Notes: generated by a model not told the origin, from the letters alone. 64,000 nt of DNA from Paenibacillus kribbensis (GCF_002240415.1 NZ_CP020028.1:5645001-5709000), one strand, 5' to 3'. Shown: positions 28,802 through 38,634, numbered from the stretch's first letter. A program made the numbers and translations.

Positions 28802-30541
28802 ATGGTAATGACGAAGAAATGGGTTTCTTTGCTTATGGTGCTTACGATGGTTGGTGTTCTGTTTGCAGGATGCAGTGGAGGTGCTAATGAGGCACAGCAA
28901 CAGCAGGGCAATGCGGAAAATAAAACAGAGGGTAATGAATCCAGTACACAAGTGACGGAGGGTGTCATTAAAGCGACTGATCTGGCACAAAATCCGCCGG
29001 GAGCAACCAATCGAAAAGATAATATAGTGGTAGGTATGACATCACCTAAAGGGGTATTTAATCCGTTTTTCTGGCAAACAAGTTATGATTTATATGTAGT
29101 CAGAACGGTGTTTGATTCCTTTTTGCAGGTGAAAGCAGATGGTACATATGAAAATAGTCTGGCTGACAAGGTTGATGTATCGCAAGATGGTCTGAAATAT
29201 ACATTCCATCTGAAACCAGGTGTAAAGTATAGCGACGGCACGCCGGTAACGGTGAAGGATTATGCCTTTGTTCTCAAGGTGCTGCATGATCCAAATTACG
29301 ACGGTGAAACGGACGTTCTGTCGTTCAAAATTAAAGGCGGTAAAGAATACCACGATGGCAAAGCCAATGATATTTCCGGTATCAAAGTTATTGATGATAA
29401 CACGGTAGAAGTAACAGTCACAGAAGCAACAGCCTATACTAAGGATTTCTTGGGTGAGCTATACTTCATGCCAGAAGCTTATTACGGAAAAGGCTACAAA
29501 AAGGGTAGTCTGGATAGCATCAAGGCGCTTAATAACAAGCCAATCGGCTCTGGACAGTATGTGCTGAAGAGCTTTTCTCCGGGCCAGCAGGTCGTATTTG
29601 AAGCGAATCCAAACTACTTCAAAGGCGCACCGAAGGTGAAATCGGTTATTTTCAAAACAACGACGGAAGAGACTAACCTGTCCATGCTGCAAACAGGTGA
29701 AACAGATATGGATAACGTTACGGTTACCGAGGATAACGTAGAAGAATTGAAGGCTCTGGGCTTCCTGGATGTGCATATTATGCCGACGAACGGCTATGGA
29801 TATATCGCGTTTAACCACAAAGAAAAGAAATTTCAGGACCCTAAGGTACGCCAGGCTCTGACCATCGGCTTGAACCGCAAGGAGATTGTACAGGGCGTAT
29901 ATGGCCCATATGCGAACGTGATTAACATTCCACAGTCTACAGAATCTTGGTCTTACACGGATGAAGGCATTAACAAGTATGAATTTGATATGGCTAAAGC
30001 GAAGGCTTTGCTGGATGAGGCAGGATGGAAGGCTGGTGCGGACGGTATCCGTGAGAAGGACGGAGAGAAACTGACCATTAACTTCTCTGCGACCGCAGAT
30101 AATCCCGTAGTAGAAGCGTTGCTGCCGATTATGACCAACAACTACAAGGAACTGGGCATTAAGCTGACATCTGAAACATTGGATTTTAACGCAATTATGG
30201 ATAAAAAGGATACGGGCAAGTACGATATGTTCTTTGCAGCTTGGGGCTTGACACCTGATCCGGATTCAACGGTTTATATTACAAATGGTGCACAAAATGA
30301 TATCGGCTATTCGAACAAAAAGGTCGATGAGTTGTCGTTTGCCGGTAAGCATGAATTGAATCAAGAGAAGCGCAAGGAGATTTACAAACAGCTCTATCAA
30401 GAATTGAACAAAGATTTGCCAGTTATCTTTATGTACCAACGCAGAGATATGTGGCCGATTAATGGACGTTTGACCGGCTTTGATATCTCGCCATACAAGG
30501 ATTTTGAATTCACTTTGCATGACGTTCAGATCGCTCAATAA
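28802..30541 (+). CDS. oppA: peptide ABC transporter substrate-binding lipoprotein (OppA type)
   Basis: A 579-residue family 5 solute-binding protein that captures oligopeptides outside the cell. Signal peptide with lipobox LFAGC, acylated Cys24, followed by a Gly/Gln/Asn-rich linker to about residue 55. The mature part shows RTVFDSFLQV, LKPGVKYSDGTPVTVKDYAFVLK and FNHKEKKFQDPKVRQALTIGLNRKEIV, all typical of OppA. ATG 28802 follows GGGGGAT. It is the first gene of oppABCDF, with a leader of about 185 bases. Solute identity (peptide, possibly murein peptide or nickel) cannot be fixed from sequence. Confidence 0.9.
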   Translation: MVMTKKWVSLLMVLTMVGVLFAGCSGGANEAQQQQGNAENKTEGNESSTQVTEGVIKATDLAQNPPGATNRKDNIVVGMTSPKGVFNPFFWQTSYDLYVVRTVFDSFLQVKADGTYENSLADKVDVSQDGLKYTFHLKPGVKYSDGTPVTVKDYAFVLKVLHDPNYDGETDVLSFKIKGGKEYHDGKANDISGIKVIDDNTVEVTVTEATAYTKDFLGELYFMPEAYYGKGYKKGSLDSIKALNNKPIGSGQYVLKSFSPGQQVVFEANPNYFKGAPKVKSVIFKTTTEETNLSMLQTGETDMDNVTVTEDNVEELKALGFLDVHIMPTNGYGYIAFNHKEKKFQDPKVRQALTIGLNRKEIVQGVYGPYANVINIPQSTESWSYTDEGINKYEFDMAKAKALLDEAGWKAGADGIREKDGEKLTINFSATADNPVVEALLPIMTNNYKELGIKLTSETLDFNAIMDKKDTGKYDMFFAAWGLTPDPDSTVYITNGAQNDIGYSNKKVDELSFAGKHELNQEKRKEIYKQLYQELNKDLPVIFMYQRRDMWPINGRLTGFDISPYKDFEFTLHDVQIAQ

Positions 30542-30609
30542 GGGTTGCCAATCGTATGCTCAGCTCTCACGGGCTGGGCATATCACTTTATTCGTCTGGA
30601 GGAATGATT

Positions 30610-31572
30610 ATGAAGCAGTACATTATTCGCCGACTGCTGCAGCTCATCCCTACACTTATTGGCATATCCATTATCGTATTTGCGATTTCAGCCATGGTGC
30701 CGGGTGATTATATTACAGCCAAGCAGAACCCGAATATGACCGCCGAAAAGGCGCAGCAGCTACGACATATCTACGGGTTGGATAAGCCGGAGTACCAACG
30801 CTATTTTATATGGGCCGGTAATATGCTGAAGGGAAATATGGGAGATTCATTACAGCATAAGCAGCCGGTAACGAAGGTCATTGGCAATTATGTATGGAAC
30901 TCTTTTATTATCGCTTTTTTTAGCCTTATTTTTAGCTGGCTGATTGCGATCATTGCTGGAGTGTTTTCAGCCAAGTTTCAATACTCCTTGTTCGATAAGT
31001 TTGTCACATTATTCATTTTCTTATGTATGTCACTGCCATCATTCTTTATAGGTCTTTTGGTGATCAAAATATTTGCACTCGAATGGGGGATTCTCCCGGT
31101 TGGGGGCATGACCACAGCAGGGATGGAGCCAGGCTCGTGGGCTTATATGGTGGATATTCTCAAGCATATGTTCCTGCCGACACTCGTACTTACGATGTTG
31201 AGTACAGGCAGCCTAACCCGGTATTTCCGTACAGGCATGCTGGAGGTTATCCGTCAGGACTACATTCGTACTGCACGTGCCAAAGGCTTGAAGGAACGGA
31301 CGGTTATTTTCAAGCACGCTCTGCGCAACGCACTGATTCCGGCAATCACGCTGCTTGGCTTCGAGCTCCCTGCCTTATTTGGCGGGGCCATGATTCTGGA
31401 GAAGGTATTTGTGTGGCCGGGTGTGGGGCAGGTTTATCTGGAGTCAATCAGCATGCGGGACTACCCGTTTATGCTGGGCTTTACCATTTTCCTGGCGGTC
31501 CTTACGCTCATTGGAAATTTACTTTCTGATGTATTGTATGGCATGGCAGATCCAAGAATTCGCTTGAAATAG
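30610..31572 (+). CDS. oppB: peptide ABC transporter permease OppB
   Basis: A 320-residue permease with six membrane segments. It opens MKQYIIRRLLQLIPTLIGISIIVF, the OppB/DppB signature, and carries the EAA coupling loop RTARAKGLKERTVIFKHALRNALIP that contacts the ATPases. ATG 30610 is seven bases after GGAGG; an ATG two codons earlier is too close to it. It follows oppA by about 70 bases and precedes oppC by 11. Confidence 0.93.
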   Translation: MKQYIIRRLLQLIPTLIGISIIVFAISAMVPGDYITAKQNPNMTAEKAQQLRHIYGLDKPEYQRYFIWAGNMLKGNMGDSLQHKQPVTKVIGNYVWNSFIIAFFSLIFSWLIAIIAGVFSAKFQYSLFDKFVTLFIFLCMSLPSFFIGLLVIKIFALEWGILPVGGMTTAGMEPGSWAYMVDILKHMFLPTLVLTMLSTGSLTRYFRTGMLEVIRQDYIRTARAKGLKERTVIFKHALRNALIPAITLLGFELPALFGGAMILEKVFVWPGVGQVYLESISMRDYPFMLGFTIFLAVLTLIGNLLSDVLYGMADPRIRLK

Positions 31573-31583
31573 GAGGGATACTA

Positions 31584-32507
31584 TTGTCCGCAGAAACTGT
31601 CACGATTGAACCCAATCAAAAGGCGGCGATCCGTCCTGAAGCGTCTCCATGGAGAATCGCCGTTCGCCGTTTTAACCGAAACCGCCTAGCTTTAGCCGGA
31701 CTTGTTATTTTGATTCTGATGGTGATCATCTGTACATTTGGGCCGATGATTTCACCTTATCATTTAGATGATTACAAGCTATCTGACAAAAATTTATCGC
31801 CTAATGCTCAGTACTGGCTCGGTACGGATAAGTTTGGTAGAGATATTTTGTTGCGTACGATGCTGGCTGGTCGTATTTCCTTGACGGTGGGGCTGGTTGC
31901 CACGTTTATTTCGGTTGCAATTGGTGCGACGTTAGGGGCGCTGGCAGGATTTTACCGTAAAAGCGTGGATACGATTATTATGCGGATTGCCGATATTTTT
32001 ATGGCATTGCCTACGTTGCCGCTGCTTATTATTTTAGGTGCGGTGTTATCCGATTTGAAGGTTGACCCGTCGAACCGGATTTATTTTCTGATGCTCATTA
32101 TCGGAGCCTTGAGCTGGACGAGTTTGTCCCGTCTGGTCAGAGGGCAGATTCTTACACTGCGTGAACAGGAGTTCATGCAGGCCACAGAAGCTCTGGGCTT
32201 GAGGGATCGCCGAAAAATATTCCGTCATTTGCTGCCGAACACCATTCCTACCATTATTGTTACGGCTACGCTCGGGGTGGCGGGTGCGATTATTACAGAG
32301 TCTGCGCTCAGTTATCTGGGAATTGGCGTGGTGCCGCCTACACCTTCGTGGGGGAATATGATTTCGGCGGCGAATAACCTGATCGACTTCCGCAAACGGC
32401 CTTGGATATGGGTTCCGCCGGGCATGTGTATTCTCATTACAGTTGTAGCCATTAACCTGATTGGCGACGGTTTGCGCGACGCACTGGACCCTAAAATGAA
32501 GAAGTAG
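31584..32507 (+). CDS. oppC: peptide ABC transporter permease OppC
   Basis: A 307-residue permease with an N-terminal cytosolic stretch (about 30 residues, SPWRIAVRRFNRNRLALAG) and six membrane segments. The extracellular loop has YWLGTDKFGRDILLRTMLAGRISLTVG, typical of OppC/DppC, and the EAA loop is MQATEALGLRDRRKIFRHLLPNTIP. The start is TTG 31584 after AGGAGGGA. It forms the heterodimeric channel with OppB. Confidence 0.93.
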   Translation: MSAETVTIEPNQKAAIRPEASPWRIAVRRFNRNRLALAGLVILILMVIICTFGPMISPYHLDDYKLSDKNLSPNAQYWLGTDKFGRDILLRTMLAGRISLTVGLVATFISVAIGATLGALAGFYRKSVDTIIMRIADIFMALPTLPLLIILGAVLSDLKVDPSNRIYFLMLIIGALSWTSLSRLVRGQILTLREQEFMQATEALGLRDRRKIFRHLLPNTIPTIIVTATLGVAGAIITESALSYLGIGVVPPTPSWGNMISAANNLIDFRKRPWIWVPPGMCILITVVAINLIGDGLRDALDPKMKK

Positions 32508-32520
32508 GAGACGAACGTTT

Positions 32521-33504
32521 ATGGAAAATGCTTTGATTGAATTTCGTAACCTGAAAACCCACTTTCATACCTCTAGCGGAACTGTCAAAGCGGTCAATGA
32601 CGTCAGTTTTAAAATTCGTGAGGGTGAAACGCTCTGTGTGGTAGGGGAATCCGGCTGTGGTAAAAGTGTAACGGCGATGACGATGATGCGGTTGATTGAT
32701 TCTCCCCACACTTCAGACGGTGAAATCTGGTTTGAGGGCAAAAACCTCTTAACGCTTAATAAAGGTCAAATGCAGCAAATTCGCGGCAATGACATTTCGA
32801 TTATTTTTCAGGAGCCGATGTCTTCTCTGAATCCGGTGCTAACGATTGGAGAACAGATTACGGAACCGCTGCTCATGCATACATTAATGAGTAAAAAGGA
32901 AGCACGTGCGCGAGCGATTGAACTGATTAGCCTGGTAGGCATTTCGCGGTCGGAGGAAATATTCCATTCCTATCCCCATGAACTGAGTGGCGGTATGCGC
33001 CAGCGGATCATGATTGCCATCGCATTAAGCTGTAATCCGAAGCTGTTGATTGCAGATGAACCGACAACGGCTCTGGATGTGACGATTCAGGCACAAATTC
33101 TCGATCTAATGCGGGACTTGAAGGATAAGCTGAAAACATCCATTATGCTGATTACACACGATTTGGGTGTTGTGGCAGAGATGGCTGATTATGTGGTCGT
33201 CATGTATGCCGGCAATGTCATTGAAGAGGCTCCTGTCATTGAGCTGTTCAAAAACCCGCAGCATCCGTATACTCAAGGGCTATTAAAGGCGAAACCTGTC
33301 ATTAATCAGAAAATGGATCGACTGTACTCCATCCCTGGTCAGGTTCCCAATCCGATTGAGCTGGAAGAAAATTGTCATTTTCATGATCGGTGTGCGCATT
33401 GTATGCAAATTTGCAAGGATCAGGCTCCTCCCTTGAACGAAAAGGAGGATGGTCATAAGGTTGCCTGCTGGCTATATGAGAAAGAAGGAGGGCAACAGAT
33501 ATGA
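32521..33504 (+). CDS. oppD: peptide ABC transporter ATPase OppD
   Basis: A 327-residue ATPase. Walker A GESGCGKS is at about residues 42-49, the signature [10 protein letters not shown] near 154-163 and Walker [13 protein letters not shown] near 176-187. The C-terminal oligopeptide-transporter domain carries four Cys ([14 protein letters not shown]) like those that bind an iron-sulfur cluster in some relatives. ATG 32521 follows AGGAG. Its stop overlaps oppF. Confidence 0.95.
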   Translation: MENALIEFRNLKTHFHTSSGTVKAVNDVSFKIREGETLCVVGESGCGKSVTAMTMMRLIDSPHTSDGEIWFEGKNLLTLNKGQMQQIRGNDISIIFQEPMSSLNPVLTIGEQITEPLLMHTLMSKKEARARAIELISLVGISRSEEIFHSYPHELSGGMRQRIMIAIALSCNPKLLIADEPTTALDVTIQAQILDLMRDLKDKLKTSIMLITHDLGVVAEMADYVVVMYAGNVIEEAPVIELFKNPQHPYTQGLLKAKPVINQKMDRLYSIPGQVPNPIELEENCHFHDRCAHCMQICKDQAPPLNEKEDGHKVACWLYEKEGGQQI

Positions 33505-34472
33505 GCGAGCCTTTAATTCAGGTGGAAGGGCTGAAAAAATATTTTCCGATCACAGGCGGCGTATTTCAGCGTACTGTAGGATATGTGAAAGCGGTCGATG
33601 ATGTATCGTTTGACATTCATAAGGGCGAATCCTTCGGTCTGGTAGGGGAATCGGGCTGTGGAAAAAGTACGATTGGGCGGACCATTCTCAGGCTGATGGA
33701 TAAAACGGATGGATCAGTGCGATACAAAGGAGAAGACCTGCACGGGTTAAGCAAGGAGCGAATCCGAGCGCTTCGTCCCAAGCTGCAAATCGTCTTTCAG
33801 GACCCTTTTAGCTCCTTGAATCCAAGAATCAAGGTCGGTGAAGCCATCGGGGAGGCGTTGCTGGATCACGGACTGATTGACCGTGGCGAGCTGCGGAAGA
33901 AGGTTAACGAAACGCTGAACATTTGCGGTCTGTCCTCGTATCACTATGATCGGTATCCGCATGAGTTCTCTGGCGGTCAGCGCCAGCGGATCGGGATTGC
34001 ACGGGCTTTGATCTTGAATCCTGATTTTATCGTGGCAGATGAACCTGTGTCTGCGCTGGATGTATCCATTCAGGCCCAGATTATTAACTTGCTAAGCGAT
34101 CTGCAGCAGGAACGTCAATTGACGTATCTGTTTATCTCGCATGACCTGAGTGTGGTTGAGCATCTGTGCAGCCGCATTGGTGTAATGTATTTGGGCTCAA
34201 TGGTAGAGCTGGCTTCCAAGGAGGAGCTGTTCCGCAATCCGCTTCATCCGTATACGAAGGCGCTGCTATCGGCGGTTCCGATTCCCGATCCGACGGTCAA
34301 GAGACAGCGAATTGTCCTGAAAGGGGACATTCCTTCTCCGGCCAATCCGCCGTCTGGCTGTAAGTTTCATACGCGCTGTCCTATGGCGGAAGCGCGCTGT
34401 AAAACAGAGGCTCCAGTATATCGGGATGCGGGCGACCAGCATTTTGTAGCCTGCCATTTTGCTATAGAATAA
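33501..34472 (+). CDS. oppF: peptide ABC transporter ATPase OppF
   Basis: A 323-residue ATPase paired with OppD. Walker A is GESGCGKS, the signature [16 protein letters not shown], Walker [13 protein letters not shown], and the C-terminal Cys region [14 protein letters not shown]. It overlaps oppD by four bases (ATGA). The coding region ends the opp operon; an A-rich then T-rich stretch follows without a clear hairpin. Confidence 0.95.
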   Translation: MSEPLIQVEGLKKYFPITGGVFQRTVGYVKAVDDVSFDIHKGESFGLVGESGCGKSTIGRTILRLMDKTDGSVRYKGEDLHGLSKERIRALRPKLQIVFQDPFSSLNPRIKVGEAIGEALLDHGLIDRGELRKKVNETLNICGLSSYHYDRYPHEFSGGQRQRIGIARALILNPDFIVADEPVSALDVSIQAQIINLLSDLQQERQLTYLFISHDLSVVEHLCSRIGVMYLGSMVELASKEELFRNPLHPYTKALLSAVPIPDPTVKRQRIVLKGDIPSPANPPSGCKFHTRCPMAEARCKTEAPVYRDAGDQHFVACHFAIE

Positions 34473-34543
34473 AAAAAGCAAGAAAATTGTATTTTTTTTT
34501 CGAAAAATTGCAGACAAAATGATTTTTTCATCGTCTAATAAGT

Positions 34544-35500
34544 ATGGGGGTTATGATGATGATGAAAAAACACTGGTTACGTTGGGCTATTATTGTCCCG
34601 GTACTTATCATATTGATTTTTATTACGCTTGGACCCCGCCTGTTGGTCGGGAAGCCGGATGTGGATGCAGAGGCTGCGGTACTGATGGACATGCATACCG
34701 GGGAATTGCTGATGGATGTGAACGGCAATACGCCTATGCCCTCCGCCAATATGTCCAAGCTCATGACCGAGCTGTTAGTGCTGGAGGATATTCGGACTGG
34801 ACGGTTAGGCTGGAATGACGAGGTGCAAATTAGCCGTTACGCGAGTACGGTGGGGGGTATAAATCTATCTCTACGGTATGGCGAAAGGATGACGGTATCC
34901 GAACTGTTCCAGAGTATGGTTGTATATTCAGCCAATGACGCCGCTGTGGCACTGGCAGAGCGCTCGGCAGGCAATGAAGCGGCTTTTGTGAAGCGTATGA
35001 ATGAGAAGGCTGCCCAAATTGGACTGTCATCCGATAGCCGCTTTACCAATGCATCTGGAGCAGGGCAGAGTGAACTGGGACCGAATCATCCCGAGGATAT
35101 TCGCGGAGAAACGAAAATGACAGCAAGCGACACGGCAAGGCTGGCTTCTTACCTGATTGCGTCACATCCGGAGATTCTAAGAACGTCCAGCCGTACGCAA
35201 ATGGAGTTAAAAGATAAGGGACTCTACATTAGTAATACGAACTGGATGCTGCCTTCCCTGGCTGGACCGTACTCTTACGCCGGAACGGATGGCCTGAAAG
35301 CCGGATATACGAGTGATGCTGGATATTGCTTCACGGGTACCGCAGAGCAGCATGGCAGACGGTTAATTGCTGTGGTACTCGGTGCGCCGAGTAAGGAGGA
35401 GCGATTTGAACAGACACGGAAGCTGTTCGATTATGGTTTTTCGCTGTCAGCTTCTTTTCCGATACGGCTGCAAAATTTGGTGAAGCTGTCGCTGCACTAG
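34544..35500 (+). CDS. DacF-like peptidase S11 family protein, probably catalytically impaired
   Basis: A 318-residue relative of D-alanyl-D-alanine carboxypeptidases of the S11 family (DacF/DacA), with an N-terminal membrane anchor or signal (about residues 11-29). The SxN motif is intact (S129-A130-N131). The nucleophile motif SxxK reads N69-M-S-K72, so the catalytic Ser appears replaced by Asn (codon AAT, 34748-34750). The KTG motif is K252-A-G254. The rest (SDSRFTNASGAG, TDGLKAGYTSDAGYCFT) aligns well. Start may be ATG 34544 or one of the Met codons at 34553 onward. It could be a decoy binder of wall peptides rather than an enzyme. A terminator follows. Confidence 0.8.
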   Translation: MGVMMMMKKHWLRWAIIVPVLIILIFITLGPRLLVGKPDVDAEAAVLMDMHTGELLMDVNGNTPMPSANMSKLMTELLVLEDIRTGRLGWNDEVQISRYASTVGGINLSLRYGERMTVSELFQSMVVYSANDAAVALAERSAGNEAAFVKRMNEKAAQIGLSSDSRFTNASGAGQSELGPNHPEDIRGETKMTASDTARLASYLIASHPEILRTSSRTQMELKDKGLYISNTNWMLPSLAGPYSYAGTDGLKAGYTSDAGYCFTGTAEQHGRRLIAVVLGAPSKEERFEQTRKLFDYGFSLSASFPIRLQNLVKLSLH

Positions 35501-35561
35501 GGCAAGGAAGGAATCTGAAGGGCTACATAGGATACAGGCTACAAAATTGAAATGAGGCATG

Positions 35562-35591
35562 AGGCTTTGACCGTGAGGGCGAAGCCTTTTT
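35562..35591 (+). terminator. terminator after the S11-family gene
   Basis: AGGCTT pairs with AAGCCT, with inner pairing of CC and GG, followed by TTTTT. Confidence 0.6.
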
Positions 35592-35743
35592 GGTATGGTT
35601 TTGAGCGTATGCGCCATGGCACTTTTGACAACAAGGCAGCAGACCTTTTATGCTTTGAGGGGAAGCCTCCGCTTCATGAGGGATCTATTCGGTTTAATGA
35701 AAAGATGGGATTTGTGAAGGAGAGAAGGAAGGAAGAACCTGTT

Positions 35744-36802
35744 ATGGAGAGAAGACATAAGAGAAGGACCAGCGGCAAGCCTCAAAAGAAAAAAAGGTTT
35801 ACCGCCCTATATATTTCATGTATTGTTTTATTTCTGGTCGCAGTGGGAGGGTATCTATTCCGCAAACAGTTAACACTGGTGGCTTTTGACTGGTTTGTAT
35901 CTCCGACGTTGGAAAGAAAATTGGAGAAGTCCTATCAGCCGCGCCTGTCTGGAGAACAGAAGCAACAGGAGACGGTGGCTTACCATCAGGAACCGTTTTC
36001 GGTGCTGCTGCTGGGCACCGATCAAAGGCCAGACGAAAAGGCGCGCGGTCGCTCGGATACGGTTATGTATGCGGTAGTACGGCCTGCGGAATCGCGTGTG
36101 CTGTTGATTTCCATCCCCAGGGATACGTATGTACAGATTGCCGGACATGATCCGAATCGCGATGGTGAGGATGATTTTGATAAATTGGGACACGCTTATG
36201 CGTTCGGAGGCGAAGATATGTCCATGGCTACGGTAGAGAAGCTGATGGAGCATAAGGCCGATTATTATGCTACGATTAATTTCCAGGGTATTCAGGATGC
36301 CGTGAATGCAGTGGGCGGAGTTGTGCTTCCAATCGACAAGCCGATTGAGAACAAAAATCCGCTGCATATCCAGTTTCGCATAGAGGCGGGGAAGCCGCTT
36401 TATAATGGTGAAGAAGCCATGTATTATGTTAGATATCGGGAAGATAGCGACTTTAACCGTACGAAGCGACAGCAAATTTTTCTGAATGCTATGGCAGATA
36501 AGCTGCTGAATATCAACGGAATTTCCAAAATTCCGGAGCTGCTCGATATTATGGGGACCAATTTCAAGACCGATATGGAGCCTGCTTTTATTACAGGGCT
36601 CGGCAAGCAGGCTATTACGCAGGGTGAACCACAGATCTCAAGTTTTACGATTACGGGGGAAGGGTTCAAGAAAAAGGGCGTGTATTATGATCGTGCCAAT
36701 GAACAAGAGCTGGAATATGCCAGACTTCTGATCGCGAATTGGCTGGATTCCGGTACAACCCCGCAGACGCTGAAGCTTTCCGACAAGCAGGACATTCAGT
36801 GA
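35744..36802 (+). CDS. LytR-CpsA-Psr (LCP) family protein
   Basis: A 352-residue LCP protein, of the class that attaches teichoic acids or polysaccharides from lipid carriers to peptidoglycan. A basic cytosolic start (MERRHKRRTSGKPQKKKR) and one membrane helix (about 20-40) are followed by an extracellular LCP domain: FSVLLLGTDQRPDEKARGRSDTVM, VLLISIPRDTYV with catalytic-site Arg and Asp, and the YVRYREDSDFNRTKRQQ motif binding pyrophosphate. ATG 35744 is preceded by a GAAGGAAG stretch; an upstream in-frame start at 35552 adds 64 unrelated residues and is rejected. Confidence 0.9.
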   Translation: MERRHKRRTSGKPQKKKRFTALYISCIVLFLVAVGGYLFRKQLTLVAFDWFVSPTLERKLEKSYQPRLSGEQKQQETVAYHQEPFSVLLLGTDQRPDEKARGRSDTVMYAVVRPAESRVLLISIPRDTYVQIAGHDPNRDGEDDFDKLGHAYAFGGEDMSMATVEKLMEHKADYYATINFQGIQDAVNAVGGVVLPIDKPIENKNPLHIQFRIEAGKPLYNGEEAMYYVRYREDSDFNRTKRQQIFLNAMADKLLNINGISKIPELLDIMGTNFKTDMEPAFITGLGKQAITQGEPQISSFTITGEGFKKKGVYYDRANEQELEYARLLIANWLDSGTTPQTLKLSDKQDIQ

Positions 36803-36847
36803 GTAATCATTTGATTTACATTTGATTTTGAGGGGGATTCGTTTCTC

Positions 36848-37276
36848 ATGAATATCGCTTTTTTCTTGCTTCCCAAACAGGAAGTCGCTTGTGTAACGGC
36901 GGATGCTACTTTGCGGCAAACGTTGGAGCGGATGGAATATCACCGTTTCACAGCGGTTCCCATTTTAGATAAGGAAGGTAGATATACGGGTACGGTTACA
37001 GAAGGTGATCTGTTGTGGCATATGAAAGAGTCTGAGGGGAAAATCACCTTCGAAAACGCTTCTAAGTTTATGCTCAAGGACGTTCCGCTGCGGGTTTCGA
37101 TGAAGCCGGTGTCTATTGATGCGAATATGGAGGATTTAATTAATTTGGCTAAAGTACAGAACTTTGTACCCGTTGTGGATGATATGGAACGGTTTATCGG
37201 TATCGTGCGCCGCAGCCAAATTATAGAGTATTGTGAAAAGTTTGTGTCCAGAGAATCATTTAATACATCATCTTAA
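36848..37276 (+). CDS. tandem CBS domain protein
   Basis: A 142-residue protein consisting of two CBS domains (about residues 8-65 and 75-135), with QTLERMEYHRFTAVPILDKEGRYTGTVTEGDLL in the first and LAKVQNFVPVVDDMERFIGIVRR in the second. CBS pairs bind adenine nucleotides such as AMP, ATP or cyclic di-AMP and serve as energy or second-messenger sensors. No effector domain is attached. It resembles the cyclic di-AMP-binding DarB (YkuL) by size and layout. GdpP, which hydrolyses cyclic di-AMP, is encoded 1.4 kb downstream. Confidence 0.8.
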   Translation: MNIAFFLLPKQEVACVTADATLRQTLERMEYHRFTAVPILDKEGRYTGTVTEGDLLWHMKESEGKITFENASKFMLKDVPLRVSMKPVSIDANMEDLINLAKVQNFVPVVDDMERFIGIVRRSQIIEYCEKFVSRESFNTSS

Positions 37277-37293
37277 AATAAGCGCATAGCTGC

Positions 37294-37340
37294 TTTTGAA
37301 AATAACGATTTCTCCTATGGGGCAACAGTTATTTTCAAAA
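37294..37340. promoter_or_regulatory. 13-base perfect inverted repeat before the MazG-like gene
   Basis: TTTTGAAAATAAC (37294-37306) and GTTATTTTCAAAA (37328-37340) are exact inverse copies with a 21-base spacer. No T run follows. It sits just upstream of an extended -10 and could be an operator or the end of the CBS transcript. Confidence 0.45.
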
Positions 37341-37347
37341 TAGGATA

Positions 37348-37356
37348 TGCTATAAT
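37348..37356 (+). promoter_or_regulatory. extended -10 promoter for the MazG-DUF2232-gdpP operon
   Basis: TGCTATAAT (37348-37356), a perfect -10 with the TG extension. No -35 is recognisable; the inverted repeat occupies that place. Confidence 0.5.
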
Positions 37357-37397
37357 GGAGAATAAAGCTTTTTCAGAGGAGTGTGACTCTTCATCAT

Positions 37398-37700
37398 ATG
37401 CCTAAGGAAATGGATGTTGTGAAAAGGGCCAAGGTTATTGAATGGCTCAAAACAGAAGTTCTTGACCAAGTTTCCCGTCTGTTTAAAGCGATGTGGGAAG
37501 GCAGTACAGCCCGTATTGGCGATTGTCTGGCGAGCTTAATGATGAGCAGTTATATTTTGGGAAGGCGTCTTGGAGTGTCTTACCGTGAATTGGATGATCT
37601 ACTCATCGACAAGCTAAGAAGACACAGAAAAGAAGGACACCAGTTGGAGGATTGGTATCAGGATATCTCTGCACTGGAAGAACATATGCGTAAGAGGTGA
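37398..37700 (+). CDS. MazG-like family protein
   Basis: A protein of about 100 residues with an all-helical MazG-like nucleotide pyrophosphohydrolase fold. It begins MPKEMDVVKRAKVIEWLKTEVLDQVSRLFKAMWEGSTARIGD and continues LMMSSYILGRRLGVSYRELDDLLIDKLRRHRKEGH. This resembles the short MazG-like family conserved upstream of DUF2232 genes in Bacilli. The start is either ATG 37398 or a TTG-type start at 37383; the former fits the family better. It touches the next gene. Enzymatic activity is not demonstrated for this branch. Confidence 0.75.
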   Translation: MPKEMDVVKRAKVIEWLKTEVLDQVSRLFKAMWEGSTARIGDCLASLMMSSYILGRRLGVSYRELDDLLIDKLRRHRKEGHQLEDWYQDISALEEHMRKR

Positions 37701-37702
37701 AA

Positions 37703-38623
37703 ATGTTGAAATTCCGCTTGGCAACTGTAGCATGGAGCGTTATTTATTTGCTTCTGCTGCTGACTTTATTGACACCACTGAAAATCATTACCGTATTTTT
37801 GCTAATTGTGCCTGGCGCTGTACTGTTTTCATCGCTGCATTTCAAAGGATTCTTAATTCACGTCATGCCGGCGTTGTTGATTTTGGCGCTACTAGACGTG
37901 TATTCATTGCTCCTTGCGATTTATTTTCTGATTCCTTCCATGTTGATGGGACGGATATATAAAAGGGGAGGATCTTCTTTTCAGGCTTTGATGACAGGAA
38001 TGGGTGTTATTTTAGCCGAGTTCTTGGTTGTATTGCTTATCGCTACGTATTCATTCGGATTCGATCTTTCGCAGTATCTTCGCGATCAGGCGGCGATAAC
38101 GGAAAATATTGTACAGCAGATTTTAAGCGCCAACCCGATGCTTTCGGGCACAAATTGGACTGCGGAGGATACACAGCAGCTCGGTACGATGCTTATCGGT
38201 AGAGTGCCATATGTGCTGATTGTAACCTCCTTCTTATTGGCTGTAATTACACACGCTTTGGTACGTCCGGCATTGAGTAGTCTCGATGTGCCTGTGCGCA
38301 AAATGAAGCCTGCTCGAGAGTGGAGGCTGCCGCGAGCGCTAATCTGGTATTATCTGCTGGCTATTGTGATTGAATGGATAGCAAGTTCCTCCAATGGCAG
38401 CTGGATTCAAATGGTTTCCATCAGTATGCTGCCGCTAGTCCATGCATGCTTCACCATTCAGACGATTGGTTTTGTTTACTTCTGGATGCATAGCCGTAAA
38501 ATGAGTTCGGTGATTGCACTGCTGCTGTCGCTCGTCGTCCTGATTGTCCCACCGCTCCGCATTATAGGTATTATTGATTTGGCCTTTCCGCTGCGTGAAG
38601 CTATTACAAGATCAAAGAAATAA
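37703..38623 (+). CDS. DUF2232 family membrane protein (YybS-like)
   Basis: A 306-residue protein with about eight hydrophobic segments, of the DUF2232 (YybS) family, function unknown. The family is found directly upstream of gdpP and rplI in Bacilli, as here. ATG 37703 follows AGAGGTGA two bases after the MazG-like stop; a GTG at 37697 overlaps that ribosome site. The 12-base distance to gdpP indicates co-transcription, so a role linked to cyclic di-AMP or the membrane is possible, but this is inference from neighbours. Confidence 0.85.
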   Translation: MLKFRLATVAWSVIYLLLLLTLLTPLKIITVFLLIVPGAVLFSSLHFKGFLIHVMPALLILALLDVYSLLLAIYFLIPSMLMGRIYKRGGSSFQALMTGMGVILAEFLVVLLIATYSFGFDLSQYLRDQAAITENIVQQILSANPMLSGTNWTAEDTQQLGTMLIGRVPYVLIVTSFLLAVITHALVRPALSSLDVPVRKMKPAREWRLPRALIWYYLLAIVIEWIASSSNGSWIQMVSISMLPLVHACFTIQTIGFVYFWMHSRKMSSVIALLLSLVVLIVPPLRIIGIIDLAFPLREAITRSKK

Positions 38624-38634
38624 GGTGAACAGTC

